A DNA stretch of 64,000 nt. Source: JAVBLD01 sp031553705 (lineage in GTDB: Bacteria > Bacteroidota > Bacteroidia > Bacteroidales > Marinifilaceae). The notes under the pieces were generated by a model. That model did not search any database, was not told the DNA's origin, and saw only the letters and a program-made list of their open reading frames with translations. This document shows positions 29,272-37,548 of the stretch, in pieces. Every line of letters begins with the position of its first letter. The stretch's first letter is position 1. The DNA is taken from positions 1 through 64,000 of the forward strand of contig JAVBLD010000033.1 in NCBI GenBank assembly GCA_031553705.1. The letters are read 5' to 3'. The translations under genes were made by a program, and so were the position numbers.

Positions 29272-29277
29272 ATAATA

Positions 29278-29330
29278 ATAAAGGGAATTATGAATTATGA
29301 GTTATGAATTATAAGTCATGAGCCCTTTAT
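29278..29330. repeat. Degenerate short tandem repeat inside an ATAAAGGG/CCCTTTAT inverted repeat
   Basis: ATAAAGGG (29278-29285) and CCCTTTAT (29323-29330) are perfect complements. Between them lie imperfect copies of a 7-base unit (GAATTAT, GAGTTAT, GAATTAT, AAGTCAT). It sits at the 3' end of the CYTH gene, so it may act as a weak terminator, or it may be only slippage-prone intergenic DNA. Confidence 0.5.
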
Positions 29331-29788
29331 CCTTGTTCTTTTTTTATCAGTATTGCATTATAATATTCCGGATTACCGGTAACCTCTTCACCTAACCATT
29401 CCGGTTTAGTAAATAACTCGTTTTCCGATCTTAACTCGATTTCCGCAATAATTAACCCGCTGTTTTTTCCATGAAACTCGTCCACTTCAAAGGTATGATT
29501 ACCTGCTTTGATATAAAAACGGGTTTTGTCGATTAGACCTGGTTCGCAAATTTTTAACAGCTCTTCCGCTTCATGAAATGGGATCTCTTTTTCCCATTCA
29601 TAACGGATTGTGCCGGAAGAGTTATTTTTTCCCTTGACCGTTATGTAGCCTTTGTCATCCTGCAACCGGATACGTACGGTACGTTCGGGAACAGAAGATA
29701 GGTATCCCTGAACGATTCGGACATTTCGTTCGGCAAAAATTTTGAATGTTCCTTTCACTAGAAACTTCCGTTCTATTTCCTGACTCAT
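29327..29788 (-). CDS. CYTH-domain phosphohydrolase-like protein
   Basis: A 153-residue protein of the CYTH superfamily (class IV adenylate cyclases, thiamine triphosphatases and inorganic tripolyphosphatases). The signature ExExK is present as EIERKFLV at the start. Alternating charged strands follow (RIVQGYLS, VRIRLQDDKGYITVKGK, YEWEKEIPFHEAEELL), building the tunnel that binds triphosphate. Bacterial members of this short form are usually tripolyphosphatases or of unknown substrate, so I do not assign a cyclase. It lies between tkt and the S9 peptidase on the same strand. Confidence 0.9.
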   Translation of the reverse strand: MSQEIERKFLVKGTFKIFAERNVRIVQGYLSSVPERTVRIRLQDDKGYITVKGKNNSSGTIRYEWEKEIPFHEAEELLKICEPGLIDKTRFYIKAGNHTFEVDEFHGKNSGLIIAEIELRSENELFTKPEWLGEEVTGNPEYYNAILIKKEQG

Positions 29789-29855
29789 ATTGAAAGAATA
29801 AAAAATATAAAAGGTTTATTTTTTCCTGCCATCTGCTTCTTGTCACTTGCTCTTT

Positions 29856-32381
29856 TTACAGGTTTTTATCCGGATATAGATTTTCCCACCAAGCCGGTTG
29901 TCCTTTCAGGTATTTGGCAAAATAAGCTAAGATAGTGTTGCCCCAGAATACACGTTGTTTATAATCAACTACAGCGTGATCAGCGTCTTTTACAAATACC
30001 AGTTCAGCATCCCTGCCCAGTAGTTTTAAAGCGGTGTAGAACTGGATACTTTCACCGGTAGGTACATTGACATCTTTGGTTCCGTGTATTAATAAGAGGG
30101 GTGTGTGTACCTTATCAGCATTAAATAACGGGCTTTGGTCTACATAAATATCTTTCCGGTTCCATGGGAAAGAGTGGGCTGTGGCATTGGTACTATAACT
30201 GTATCCCCAGTAACCTTCTCCCCAATAGCTTGAAATGGACGAGATCCCGGCATGTGATATGGCACAGGTAAAGATGTCGGTTTGGGTGATTAAGTACATG
30301 GTGGTAAAACCTCCGTAAGAAGCGCCCATGCAACCTACTTTCTTCGCATCAATGAAGGAGTGGGCTTTCATAAATGCTTTGGTAGAGGCAATGATCTCAT
30401 CTGCTGTGATTTTACCCCAGTTATTCTGGTGCCGTGCAGAAAACTCCTGGCCGTATCCGATGGCTCCCGACGGTTGCATGACATATACCACATAGCCGAG
30501 CGCCGCATATAAATTAAAAGGCCAACGACCGCCAAATGTTCTCTCTACAGGAGTGGTCCCTCCGTAGTAGTATACAATCAGCGGGTATTTTTTAATGGGA
30601 TCGAAATCCACAGGTAAGTAATAGCGCCCGTCGATAAGAGAACCTTTTTTATACTGGTAATCCCAGTCCATTGTCTCCCCGAATACGATATTTTCATATC
30701 GTTCCTGCGCCAGATTTTCCCATATTTCCCCTTCCAGGTTATTGAGGTCGAAAGAGTATAGGCGGGCCGGATAACTGATTTCCGAAGCAAGGTACATCAG
30801 GCGGTCTGCTTTTTCTGAAACACTGATTGACAGGATATTATCTCCGGAGGTTTTTATCGGTGTGATGCTACCGTTTGCGTACCGGAACAAACGAAGGTAG
30901 TCGCCATCGTTGGCTGTGAAATAGATATGGCTGTCTTTATGCCATACCGCCTGCTGAATGGAGGGGTTGAAATTATTTGTTATCGGGAGTACCTGTTTAT
31001 CATCGATATTGTATATATAAAGTTGACGGTCATACTGATTCGGGATCGGATTCCTTCCGATATTTTCTCCAAGTTTACCGAAAGCCGAAGGGCCTCCGCT
31101 GATTAACAACCGTCGATCGTCAGGCGAAAAACTGCATGAAACAGCATACAGGCGATCCTTCCATAATGTGTCCAGTTTCATTGTTTTCATATCCATGAGA
31201 TAGATGGACTGTTTACTGTAAGGAAATTCGTCGTAAGCCGGAAAGGAAGTTGTAAAGATCAATTTATTTCCGGAGTGGCTGATATCCATCAGGGAAGTAC
31301 TCAGATTGCCCCATGTCAAGCGGGAATGGAGGCCAGTTGTCATATCATATTTACAGAGGTAGGAACGGTAACGGAAACGGGGTTGCCGGTCTTCGATACC
31401 TGCCAGTTTGCGTAGTTCCCAGTTGTTATCATTAAAGTTCTCCGTCACGGTATAGATCAGGTAAGAATAATCGGGCGACCAGGCGTAGCTTTTGATCTTG
31501 GTGTCCGCTTTGATCAGGCAGGAGAGTTGTTTTTTTTCTATATCGTAAGCATAGAGTGATTGCGCTTCTCCTTCGTTTTGCAAAAAAGAGAGCTGGTCTT
31601 TACCGGGTACCCATTTTAGGTTGTTTACCTCGCCAAAAGAGTATACGATTTCTTTATTATCAACCCGATATACATAAGTTGTGGTACTTCTTTTGCTTTG
31701 AATTGATTCGGTAATTTCGGCCAGAAGATATTTTCCGGTAGGGGATACCGATATTTGGCTGAATTGCTTGCCATTCAGTATGTCATAGATATTCTTACCT
31801 CTTTTAGGGGAGGTGCTGACAGTAATTTCTGATTTCTCGAAGTTTTTATCGGCCTTAAAGTGAGCAGTTAATATTTTTCCTCCTTTTGATACTGTTTTTA
31901 CAATAATGGAGTGTTTGCCCGGTGCAAATTCGCATTTGACTGTTTTGTTGCTTGGGTTATCGTTTGTAACAGTTGCTTTCTTTATTCCATCAATGTAGAT
32001 TTCGGCATTCCCGAAAAGACGGAAGATAAGATCGCCGGTCAGCCATTCATTGTTTTTTAAATAGGTAGCATAATAAAACAACCAGATTTCTTTCTCATCA
32101 ACAACATTTCGGAGGGTATCTCCGTCAAATTCGGCTTTTGTCCACTGCATGTGAGGAAATCCTTTTTCCGCTTTACCCTCGTCCGGCACCAGGTTTTCCG
32201 GGTTTAAACCTGAATATTCGAGCAACATTTCGTTAGTAAATACCTTATTATTAACATCTTTTGTGTTTCTCAGTACAGGTTTTTCAATTTTGATCGGTGT
32301 GAGTTGCAACCATTGGTTTATGGTCTGGCCACTGAGATTTACGGTATAGGTAAAAAACAGTAAAAAGAGTAGTTTTTTCAT
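29856..32381 (-). CDS. S9-family serine peptidase, dipeptidyl-peptidase-IV-like
   Basis: Exported prolyl-oligopeptidase-family enzyme, likely clipping dipeptides or acyl-dipeptides from peptides in the periplasm. A signal peptide (ending NLSGQT) is followed by a PA14/lectin-like region (about 90-180), a beta-propeller (about 200-560), and the alpha/beta hydrolase domain. The catalytic triad reads Ser688 in GASYGG, Asp770 in HGTKDVNVP and His802 in DADHAVVD. The 841-residue length exceeds that of typical DPP-IV because of the N-terminal extension. A second S9 peptidase lies at the right edge of the window. Confidence 0.92.
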   Translation of the reverse strand: MKKLLFLLFFTYTVNLSGQTINQWLQLTPIKIEKPVLRNTKDVNNKVFTNEMLLEYSGLNPENLVPDEGKAEKGFPHMQWTKAEFDGDTLRNVVDEKEIWLFYYATYLKNNEWLTGDLIFRLFGNAEIYIDGIKKATVTNDNPSNKTVKCEFAPGKHSIIVKTVSKGGKILTAHFKADKNFEKSEITVSTSPKRGKNIYDILNGKQFSQISVSPTGKYLLAEITESIQSKRSTTTYVYRVDNKEIVYSFGEVNNLKWVPGKDQLSFLQNEGEAQSLYAYDIEKKQLSCLIKADTKIKSYAWSPDYSYLIYTVTENFNDNNWELRKLAGIEDRQPRFRYRSYLCKYDMTTGLHSRLTWGNLSTSLMDISHSGNKLIFTTSFPAYDEFPYSKQSIYLMDMKTMKLDTLWKDRLYAVSCSFSPDDRRLLISGGPSAFGKLGENIGRNPIPNQYDRQLYIYNIDDKQVLPITNNFNPSIQQAVWHKDSHIYFTANDGDYLRLFRYANGSITPIKTSGDNILSISVSEKADRLMYLASEISYPARLYSFDLNNLEGEIWENLAQERYENIVFGETMDWDYQYKKGSLIDGRYYLPVDFDPIKKYPLIVYYYGGTTPVERTFGGRWPFNLYAALGYVVYVMQPSGAIGYGQEFSARHQNNWGKITADEIIASTKAFMKAHSFIDAKKVGCMGASYGGFTTMYLITQTDIFTCAISHAGISSISSYWGEGYWGYSYSTNATAHSFPWNRKDIYVDQSPLFNADKVHTPLLLIHGTKDVNVPTGESIQFYTALKLLGRDAELVFVKDADHAVVDYKQRVFWGNTILAYFAKYLKGQPAWWENLYPDKNL

Positions 32382-32418
32382 GAGTATATAATTTGATTAA
32401 ATGATTATTGCCTTCTTA

Positions 32419-32426
32419 CAAATATA
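32419..32426 (-). promoter_or_regulatory. Promoter -7 element for the S9 peptidase
   Basis: CAAATATA reads TATATTTG on the minus strand, an exact match, 38 bp upstream of the start at 32381. Confidence 0.5.
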
Positions 32427-32514
32427 AGTGAATTTATTTTATATATCCTTTTGATGTCGGAAAAGATATTTGCTATTCTTTAAAGCAGACAGTAGCCTGT
32501 TATTTATTATTAAA

Positions 32515-32547
32515 TATTGTGCAGGGTGAAAAGAAACGCTATCTTTG
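32515..32547 (+). promoter_or_regulatory. Promoter for the glycoside-hydrolase-like gene
   Basis: TATCTTTG (32540-32547) is an exact -7 element, with an ATTG partial -33 at 32515-32518, 21 bp away. It lies inside the longest open frame and shows that translation must begin further down, at 32592. Confidence 0.6.
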
Positions 32548-32591
32548 CTTATCGGAAAATCGATGTGTTAGATTATTTTAAACTAAGATGT

Positions 32592-34775
32592 ATGCAATAT
32601 TTTCTTTTTTTTGCAGTGTTGTGGTTCTCAATTTATACCTCTGAGGCACAAACATTACCGGTATGGAATGGTTCCAATGATGGCCGTTATGCAGTGAATG
32701 ATTGGCTGATAAAGCCGATAACAGAAAAAGCGGAAATATACTTTAGTTCCGACGGAAAAGAGGTTGTCCTCTATAACGGATTAGTAAAACGGACCTTCCG
32801 TATCACTCCTGATGTGGCTTGCGTGGATTATATCAATATGATTGATGGCCGGCAGATTCTAAGGGCCATCAAACCGGAGGCGCGAATTAATTTGAATGGG
32901 ATCGATTATAATGTCGGAGGGCTTTACGGACAAAAGGAGAACGCCTATATTATACGGGAATGGGTAGATCAATTGAAAAAAGGTAAGGACGGATTTCATT
33001 ATGTGTCATATGAAATTACTGACATTAGGCCATTTATAAATACAAAGTTTAATTATTGGGCGGGAAATACCCGGCAGACAACGGGTAAAATGATAACATT
33101 CCACTACCGGGCGGAAGCGTTAAAAGGAGTGGAACTGGCTGTTCATTATGAATTGTATGATGGGATTCCGGTAATCTGTAAATGGCTTTCGGTTGAGAAT
33201 AAAACAGGGCAATCTGTTCAGGTCAACCGGGTTGTCAATGAAATTCTGGCTGTTGTAGAGGAGCAGAGCGCGGTTGTCGGAGATGTTGATAAAATGGCCA
33301 AGCCGGCCTCCATTTATATCGAGACCAATTATGCATATAATAACGCCATGCGTTATGATCTGAGCGATCAGACTACCCATTGGAAAAGAGATTGTACTTA
33401 TACTTCTCAGGTTAACTACGACTATAATACGCCCTGTTTATTGGAGGTTTATCCGGAAAAAGCTCCCAATATAACTTTGGAGCCGGGAGAGATCTTCCGC
33501 TCTGTACGTTCTTATGAGCTTTTAATGGACAGTTACGACCGGGAACGAAGAGGGTTGGCTATACGCCGTATGTACCGGACCATCGCTCCTTGGACTACCG
33601 GTAACCCAATATTTATGCATCTTGTGAGCAGAAATGATGAGCAGGTGTATACTGCCATAGATCAGTGTGTAGCCACCGGCTACGAGGCTTTGATCCTTAG
33701 TTTCGGTAGTCATCTGAGCATGGAAAAATCTTCTCCTGAGAATTATGAAAAGTGGAAAAAAATAGCAGATTATGCCCATCAGAAAGGAATAAAGATCGGA
33801 GGGTATACATTATTCAGTTCAAGGCGAATAGGGCCTGATACAGATGTCATTGATCCTAAAACAGGAAAACCGGGAGGCGCATTCTTCGGAAATGCTCCCT
33901 GCTTTTGCAGCCGGTGGGGATTGGATTATCGCGATCATATCATAGCATTTTTTGAAAATACCGGATTTGATATTCTGGAAATGGACGGTCCTTATCCAGG
34001 TGATGTATGCGCCTCAACTAATCATCCGGGGCATAAAGGACTGGATGATTCGCAGTGGCGGCAAATGGAAATGCAAAAGAGCCTTTTTCATTGGATGGCG
34101 ACCCGTGGTGTTTATGTCAACGCGCCCGACTGGTATTTTTTGGATGGAACCAATAAGATAGGGCTAGGTTACAGGGAAGCAAATTTTTCGTTATCTCGCG
34201 CACAACAAAAAATATTAAACCGTCAGAATATTTTTGACGGTACATGGGAAAAATTACCTGCGATGGGGTGGGGATTTGTTCCCCTGACAATTTACCAGGG
34301 AGGAGGAGCGGAGAGTATATTGGAACCTCTTTGCGAACATTTAAAGGATTATGAGCAGCTAATGGCACAATATTATGGAGCAGGCATTCAAGCTTGTTAT
34401 CGCGGTCCGAGGCTCTATGATACCGAAGAGACCAAACAGGTCGTTATAGCAATGATAGCATGGTATAAAAAATACCGGGATATACTGAATTCCGATATTA
34501 TTCACCTAAGGCGTGCGGATGGCCGCGATTGGGACGGAATCTTGCATGTAAATCCGGAGTTAAAAGAGAAAGGGCTTTTAATGCTATACAATCCCCTGGA
34601 TAAAAAGATTACCCGGACCATAAAATTGCCGCTCTATTATACCGGCTTGAATCGAAGAGTGAAAATCCGCGAAAAAGAGAATCGTCTGGTAACCTACACA
34701 ATGAACAGGGATTATACCGTAGATTTTACGTTTACACTCGAACCGGATACATACTCCTGGTTTGTAATAGAGTAA
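32592..34775 (+). CDS. Secreted glycoside hydrolase-like protein (alpha-galactosidase clan)
   Basis: A 727-residue exported protein. The frame is open from 32517, but the promoter at 32540 and the signal peptide starting MQYFLFFAVLWFSIYTSEAQ place the start at 32592. The first 300 residues form a beta-rich domain (VVLYNGLVKRTFRI ...). The rest looks like a TIM barrel with IFMHLVSRNDE, GYEALILSFGSHL, IKIGGYTLFSS and a likely catalytic aspartate in FDILEMDGPYPGD. This layout suggests clan GH-D (GH27/GH36), but I do not recognise the exact family, and the true substrate is unknown. No SusC/SusD pair or other carbohydrate gene is beside it, so it is not part of a visible utilization locus. Confidence 0.72.
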   Translation: MQYFLFFAVLWFSIYTSEAQTLPVWNGSNDGRYAVNDWLIKPITEKAEIYFSSDGKEVVLYNGLVKRTFRITPDVACVDYINMIDGRQILRAIKPEARINLNGIDYNVGGLYGQKENAYIIREWVDQLKKGKDGFHYVSYEITDIRPFINTKFNYWAGNTRQTTGKMITFHYRAEALKGVELAVHYELYDGIPVICKWLSVENKTGQSVQVNRVVNEILAVVEEQSAVVGDVDKMAKPASIYIETNYAYNNAMRYDLSDQTTHWKRDCTYTSQVNYDYNTPCLLEVYPEKAPNITLEPGEIFRSVRSYELLMDSYDRERRGLAIRRMYRTIAPWTTGNPIFMHLVSRNDEQVYTAIDQCVATGYEALILSFGSHLSMEKSSPENYEKWKKIADYAHQKGIKIGGYTLFSSRRIGPDTDVIDPKTGKPGGAFFGNAPCFCSRWGLDYRDHIIAFFENTGFDILEMDGPYPGDVCASTNHPGHKGLDDSQWRQMEMQKSLFHWMATRGVYVNAPDWYFLDGTNKIGLGYREANFSLSRAQQKILNRQNIFDGTWEKLPAMGWGFVPLTIYQGGGAESILEPLCEHLKDYEQLMAQYYGAGIQACYRGPRLYDTEETKQVVIAMIAWYKKYRDILNSDIIHLRRADGRDWDGILHVNPELKEKGLLMLYNPLDKKITRTIKLPLYYTGLNRRVKIREKENRLVTYTMNRDYTVDFTFTLEPDTYSWFVIE

Positions 34776-34904
34776 TTGCCATGATATTGAATAATATTTA
34801 TGTTCTGCAATAACCTAGCTGTTTGTTTTTATAGGAGGATTTTATACATTCGCAGTAAAAATAGAATATATCGTGTTATAAACTGATTTAAATAAATATT
34901 AATT

Positions 34905-35615
34905 ATGATTCCCAGCGATTTTATCAAGCAATTTCGAGAAGCATTCGGAGACAATGCTGAATTGCCGATTGTTTTTTGGTATTCTTCAGAAGCTAATCCA
35001 CCTCCGGTGCAATCGCAGAAATGTTGTATCCAGGATTTAAAAAAGGCGAGAGAAGGTGTTACGATTACTTTTGATGTCGAAGCAATCTCTTGTATGGGGG
35101 GGAAATTATATACCGGTCTGGGAGAAATATCGATGGGAGTAGCCCAATATATGCCTATAAGAGAGAAATACAAACAGAGAGGAGAGCTCGTTGCTGAGTT
35201 TATTCATGATTTGGATCTGGTAAAAGCGACCAAACCGTATATCTGTTTTAGCCGTATCGATAAAATCGATCACTTTGATGATATCGAAGGAGTTATTTTT
35301 TTCGCTACTCCTGATATATTGACCGGCTTGATATCATGGGTTTTATTTGATACGAATCTGGAAGGTGCCGTATCTGTTCCTTTTGGTTCCGGGTGTAGTT
35401 CGATTGTTTCGCAGGTTGTTGTTGAAAATCGCAAAAGGGGTAAACGTACTTTCATGGGGTTGTTTGACCCGTCGACAAGGTTAAATATTGAACCTAATAT
35501 ATTGAGCCTTGCAATTCCGATGTCCCGCTTTAAGGAGATGTGCGAAACGATGTGTCTGTGCTGTTTGAAAGATTCATTTTCTTGGAGTAAAGTAAGGGAG
35601 AGGATTAATTCCTGA
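34905..35615 (+). CDS. DUF169 family protein
   Basis: A 236-residue cytoplasmic protein of the conserved DUF169 family (COG2043), which is widespread in anaerobes and has no proven function. Recognisable features are the early PIVFWYS segment, a run of cysteine-containing motifs (QKCCIQDLKKAREG, SCMGGKLYTGLG), VPFGSGCSSIV near the middle, and a C-terminal CETMCLCCLKDSFSW. The several conserved cysteines suggest metal or cofactor binding, which is inference. It has no obvious operon partner and converges on the CPBP gene. Confidence 0.88.
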   Translation: MIPSDFIKQFREAFGDNAELPIVFWYSSEANPPPVQSQKCCIQDLKKAREGVTITFDVEAISCMGGKLYTGLGEISMGVAQYMPIREKYKQRGELVAEFIHDLDLVKATKPYICFSRIDKIDHFDDIEGVIFFATPDILTGLISWVLFDTNLEGAVSVPFGSGCSSIVSQVVVENRKRGKRTFMGLFDPSTRLNIEPNILSLAIPMSRFKEMCETMCLCCLKDSFSWSKVRERINS

Positions 35616-35631
35616 AAAATATGAAGAAAGG

Positions 35632-35726
35632 GACTCTCAAAATATCCTAGTTGAGAATTGAATATTCAGTTTTGCTCTCTGGTAGGGAGCCGAATAAAAC
35701 GGGGATACCAAACACTTTTTAGAGTC
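35632..35726. terminator. Nested stem-loop between converging DUF169 and CPBP-like genes
   Basis: An outer pairing joins GACTCT (35632-35637) and the following A-run to AGAGTC (35721-35726), which is preceded by TTTTT. An inner hairpin is formed by GCTCTC and GGGAGC around TGGTA, near 35676-35692. It probably terminates both genes. The long nested form is unlike the simple hairpins elsewhere in the window. Confidence 0.45.
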
Positions 35727-35735
35727 TCATTTTTA

Positions 35736-36362
35736 TTATAAGATAGGAAACAGGATAAATACCATTACGTCCCATAATGCATGCGATATAAGCAATGGCG
35801 CGAGGTTAGGCGGTTTAAACAACATATAGATGAATCCCCAGAATGCACCGCAAACCAATGCCGCCATGACAAGCATAAAATTGAATGAAAAGACGTGTAC
35901 AATAGCATATATAAACGTGGTTATAATAAATCCCTGCCAATTGCCCAGTCGTTTCATCATGTCAGTTTGTACCAGTCCCTGCCAGAAAATAACTTCCGCG
36001 GGACCTACGATAAAGAGCAACTCCAATGCAATCAACACATTATTTGTATCATCACGTAGGCTGTAAATAGACGAAACCTGAGGTTTGGCAAAATCAAACC
36101 ATAAGGAGGAAAGATAATTCCCGACATAGAATATTATCCATAACAGGCAAGCGGAACATATTCCTATCAGTATGCTTACAATATCAAATCGGAAAGCACC
36201 CTTCCACTCTTTTTGGGATAAAAAACTTGTCAAAATCAATATTGATGCCGAGAAAAACATCGATAACCAAAAGTTAAAGTAATAAGATGTCCATGGCGAG
36301 AACATAACAAACCAAAGCAAACAGGTGATCGAAATAGGAATAATCAATTTTTTCATATCCAC
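35736..36362 (-). CDS. CPBP-family (CAAX protease-like) membrane protein with altered motifs
   Basis: A 208-residue integral membrane protein with about six helices. It resembles CPBP/Abi intramembrane metalloproteases. However, the usual EExxxR motif is AEVIFWQG, with one glutamate and the arginine missing, and the third motif reads HALWD in place of HxxxN/D. The FxxxH motif is present as FIYAIVH. It may therefore be inactive or have a relaxed mechanism. Its start overlaps the menA 3' end by 10 bp, so it is translated from the same message, which suggests a link to quinone synthesis or membrane function, but nothing more can be said. Confidence 0.75.
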   Translation of the reverse strand: MDMKKLIIPISITCLLWFVMFSPWTSYYFNFWLSMFFSASILILTSFLSQKEWKGAFRFDIVSILIGICSACLLWIIFYVGNYLSSLWFDFAKPQVSSIYSLRDDTNNVLIALELLFIVGPAEVIFWQGLVQTDMMKRLGNWQGFIITTFIYAIVHVFSFNFMLVMAALVCGAFWGFIYMLFKPPNLAPLLISHALWDVMVFILFPIL

Positions 36363-37267
36363 AGGGATATAAATATCAGACCTGCCAGCAATGTACTGAA
36401 CATTAACTGTAATTGTGCTGTTCTTACATCAAGATCGACAATGTTGGAAGGATTATTGGTAGAGGCTGTGCTCATTATCCGGCAATTATTTACAGCTACT
36501 GGCAATGTCAATAGAACGCCTAGTACCACCCAGTGCAGGCTTCCGAAACCAATCATCGCAATAAGGGAAAGGTAAGCAATAACGAGTAGTAATTTATATT
36601 CCGTAATAGAAGCTTTTACACCGACCAGCATGGCAAAGGTGCGAATATTTGCTCGTTTATCATGGACGATATCCCGGGTGTTATTGGCATGAAGAATGTT
36701 TACAGTAATACAACCGATCGGAATGCACAATCCAACCGCGTTCCAGTCAAAAGTGGAAGTCATCGCATAAAATGTTCCCAGCATAATCAGGGGGCCATAA
36801 GTAATAAAGATGAGGAAATCACCTAAGGCTCTGTATTTGAATTGATAATAGAAAAGAGCCGATATTACACCCAGCCCACCGATAAATAACAGAGGAATGC
36901 CGGTATGATAAAAAAGAAATAATCCAAGTGTAATGCCTGAGATAAGAAAAACAATTCCCAAATTTAAAATAGTTTGCGGAGCAAATGTTTTATTCACCAA
37001 TAAACGGCTCGAACCGAATGTATCCTCCCTGTCTACTCCCTGTTTGTAATCGAAATAGTCGCTGATCAGATTCCCGCTGATCTGAAAAAGCACTGCTCCT
37101 AAAATGGATAATATCCCGAATAACCAGTTAGGATGGATACCTGGTTGATTTCTGTATAGAAAAAATACATATACAAAGATTACTAAAGCCGGCATGCTTG
37201 ATGCAGGGAAAGACCAAGGGCGAACAGCTATAATCCAGTCTTTTGCCGTAGGTTTGTTTTTTATCAT
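36353..37267 (-). CDS. menA: 1,4-dihydroxy-2-naphthoate polyprenyltransferase
   Basis: UbiA-superfamily membrane enzyme that prenylates dihydroxynaphthoate to give demethylmenaquinone. The 304-residue protein has eight to nine helices. The first Asp-rich motif, which binds the prenyl diphosphate, is ISDYFDYKQGVDRED, and the second is NNTRDIVHDKRANIRT, both matching MenA better than UbiA or heme O synthase. It implies menaquinone-based respiration. The other men genes are elsewhere. The CPBP-like gene overlaps its end by 10 bp. Confidence 0.94.
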   Translation of the reverse strand: MIKNKPTAKDWIIAVRPWSFPASSMPALVIFVYVFFLYRNQPGIHPNWLFGILSILGAVLFQISGNLISDYFDYKQGVDREDTFGSSRLLVNKTFAPQTILNLGIVFLISGITLGLFLFYHTGIPLLFIGGLGVISALFYYQFKYRALGDFLIFITYGPLIMLGTFYAMTSTFDWNAVGLCIPIGCITVNILHANNTRDIVHDKRANIRTFAMLVGVKASITEYKLLLVIAYLSLIAMIGFGSLHWVVLGVLLTLPVAVNNCRIMSTASTNNPSNIVDLDVRTAQLQLMFSTLLAGLIFISLWI

Positions 37268-37344
37268 TGGTGTATCATAAATTTGACATGGTAAGCCGGT
37301 ATGTACATCATATCGGACAGATGTCTGATTAATGTATTAAGTAC

Positions 37345-37352
37345 CAAAGGTA
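37345..37352 (-). promoter_or_regulatory. Promoter -7 element for menA
   Basis: CAAAGGTA is TACCTTTG on the minus strand, exact to consensus. It lies 78 bp upstream of the menA start, within the 281-bp gap that otherwise holds only the flotillin terminator. Confidence 0.5.
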
Positions 37353-37463
37353 GGTATCTTCTTTTGAACATCTGAATGTTTAATAGCAAATAATTGTGAA
37401 TTTATCTGGTAAAAACGCATAATCATTCATTAGAGAAGTAAAAGAAATCTGGTGCTATATCAA

Positions 37464-37495
37464 TAAAAGGAGGTGTTTTTTAATACCTCCTTTTA
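37464..37495 (-). terminator. Terminator after the flotillin gene
   Basis: TAAAAGGAGGT and ACCTCCTTTTA are perfect complements around a 10-nt loop. On the minus strand the stem is followed by TTTTATTG, so it fits the end of the NfeD-flotillin operon. Confidence 0.75.
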
Positions 37496-37548
37496 CTGAT
37501 TTTAAATCTAATCTTTTTCTGTATTTAAAGGATCGATTTTTTATTTCT

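Noticed and set aside
32517..32591. Upstream extension of the glycoside-hydrolase-like gene
   Set aside because: The extension contains the promoter itself, and the signal peptide begins only at 32592.
37268..37548. Possible small gene in the 281-bp gap upstream of menA
   Set aside because: The gap holds only the menA -7 element, the flotillin terminator and AT-rich DNA; no convincing frame was found.
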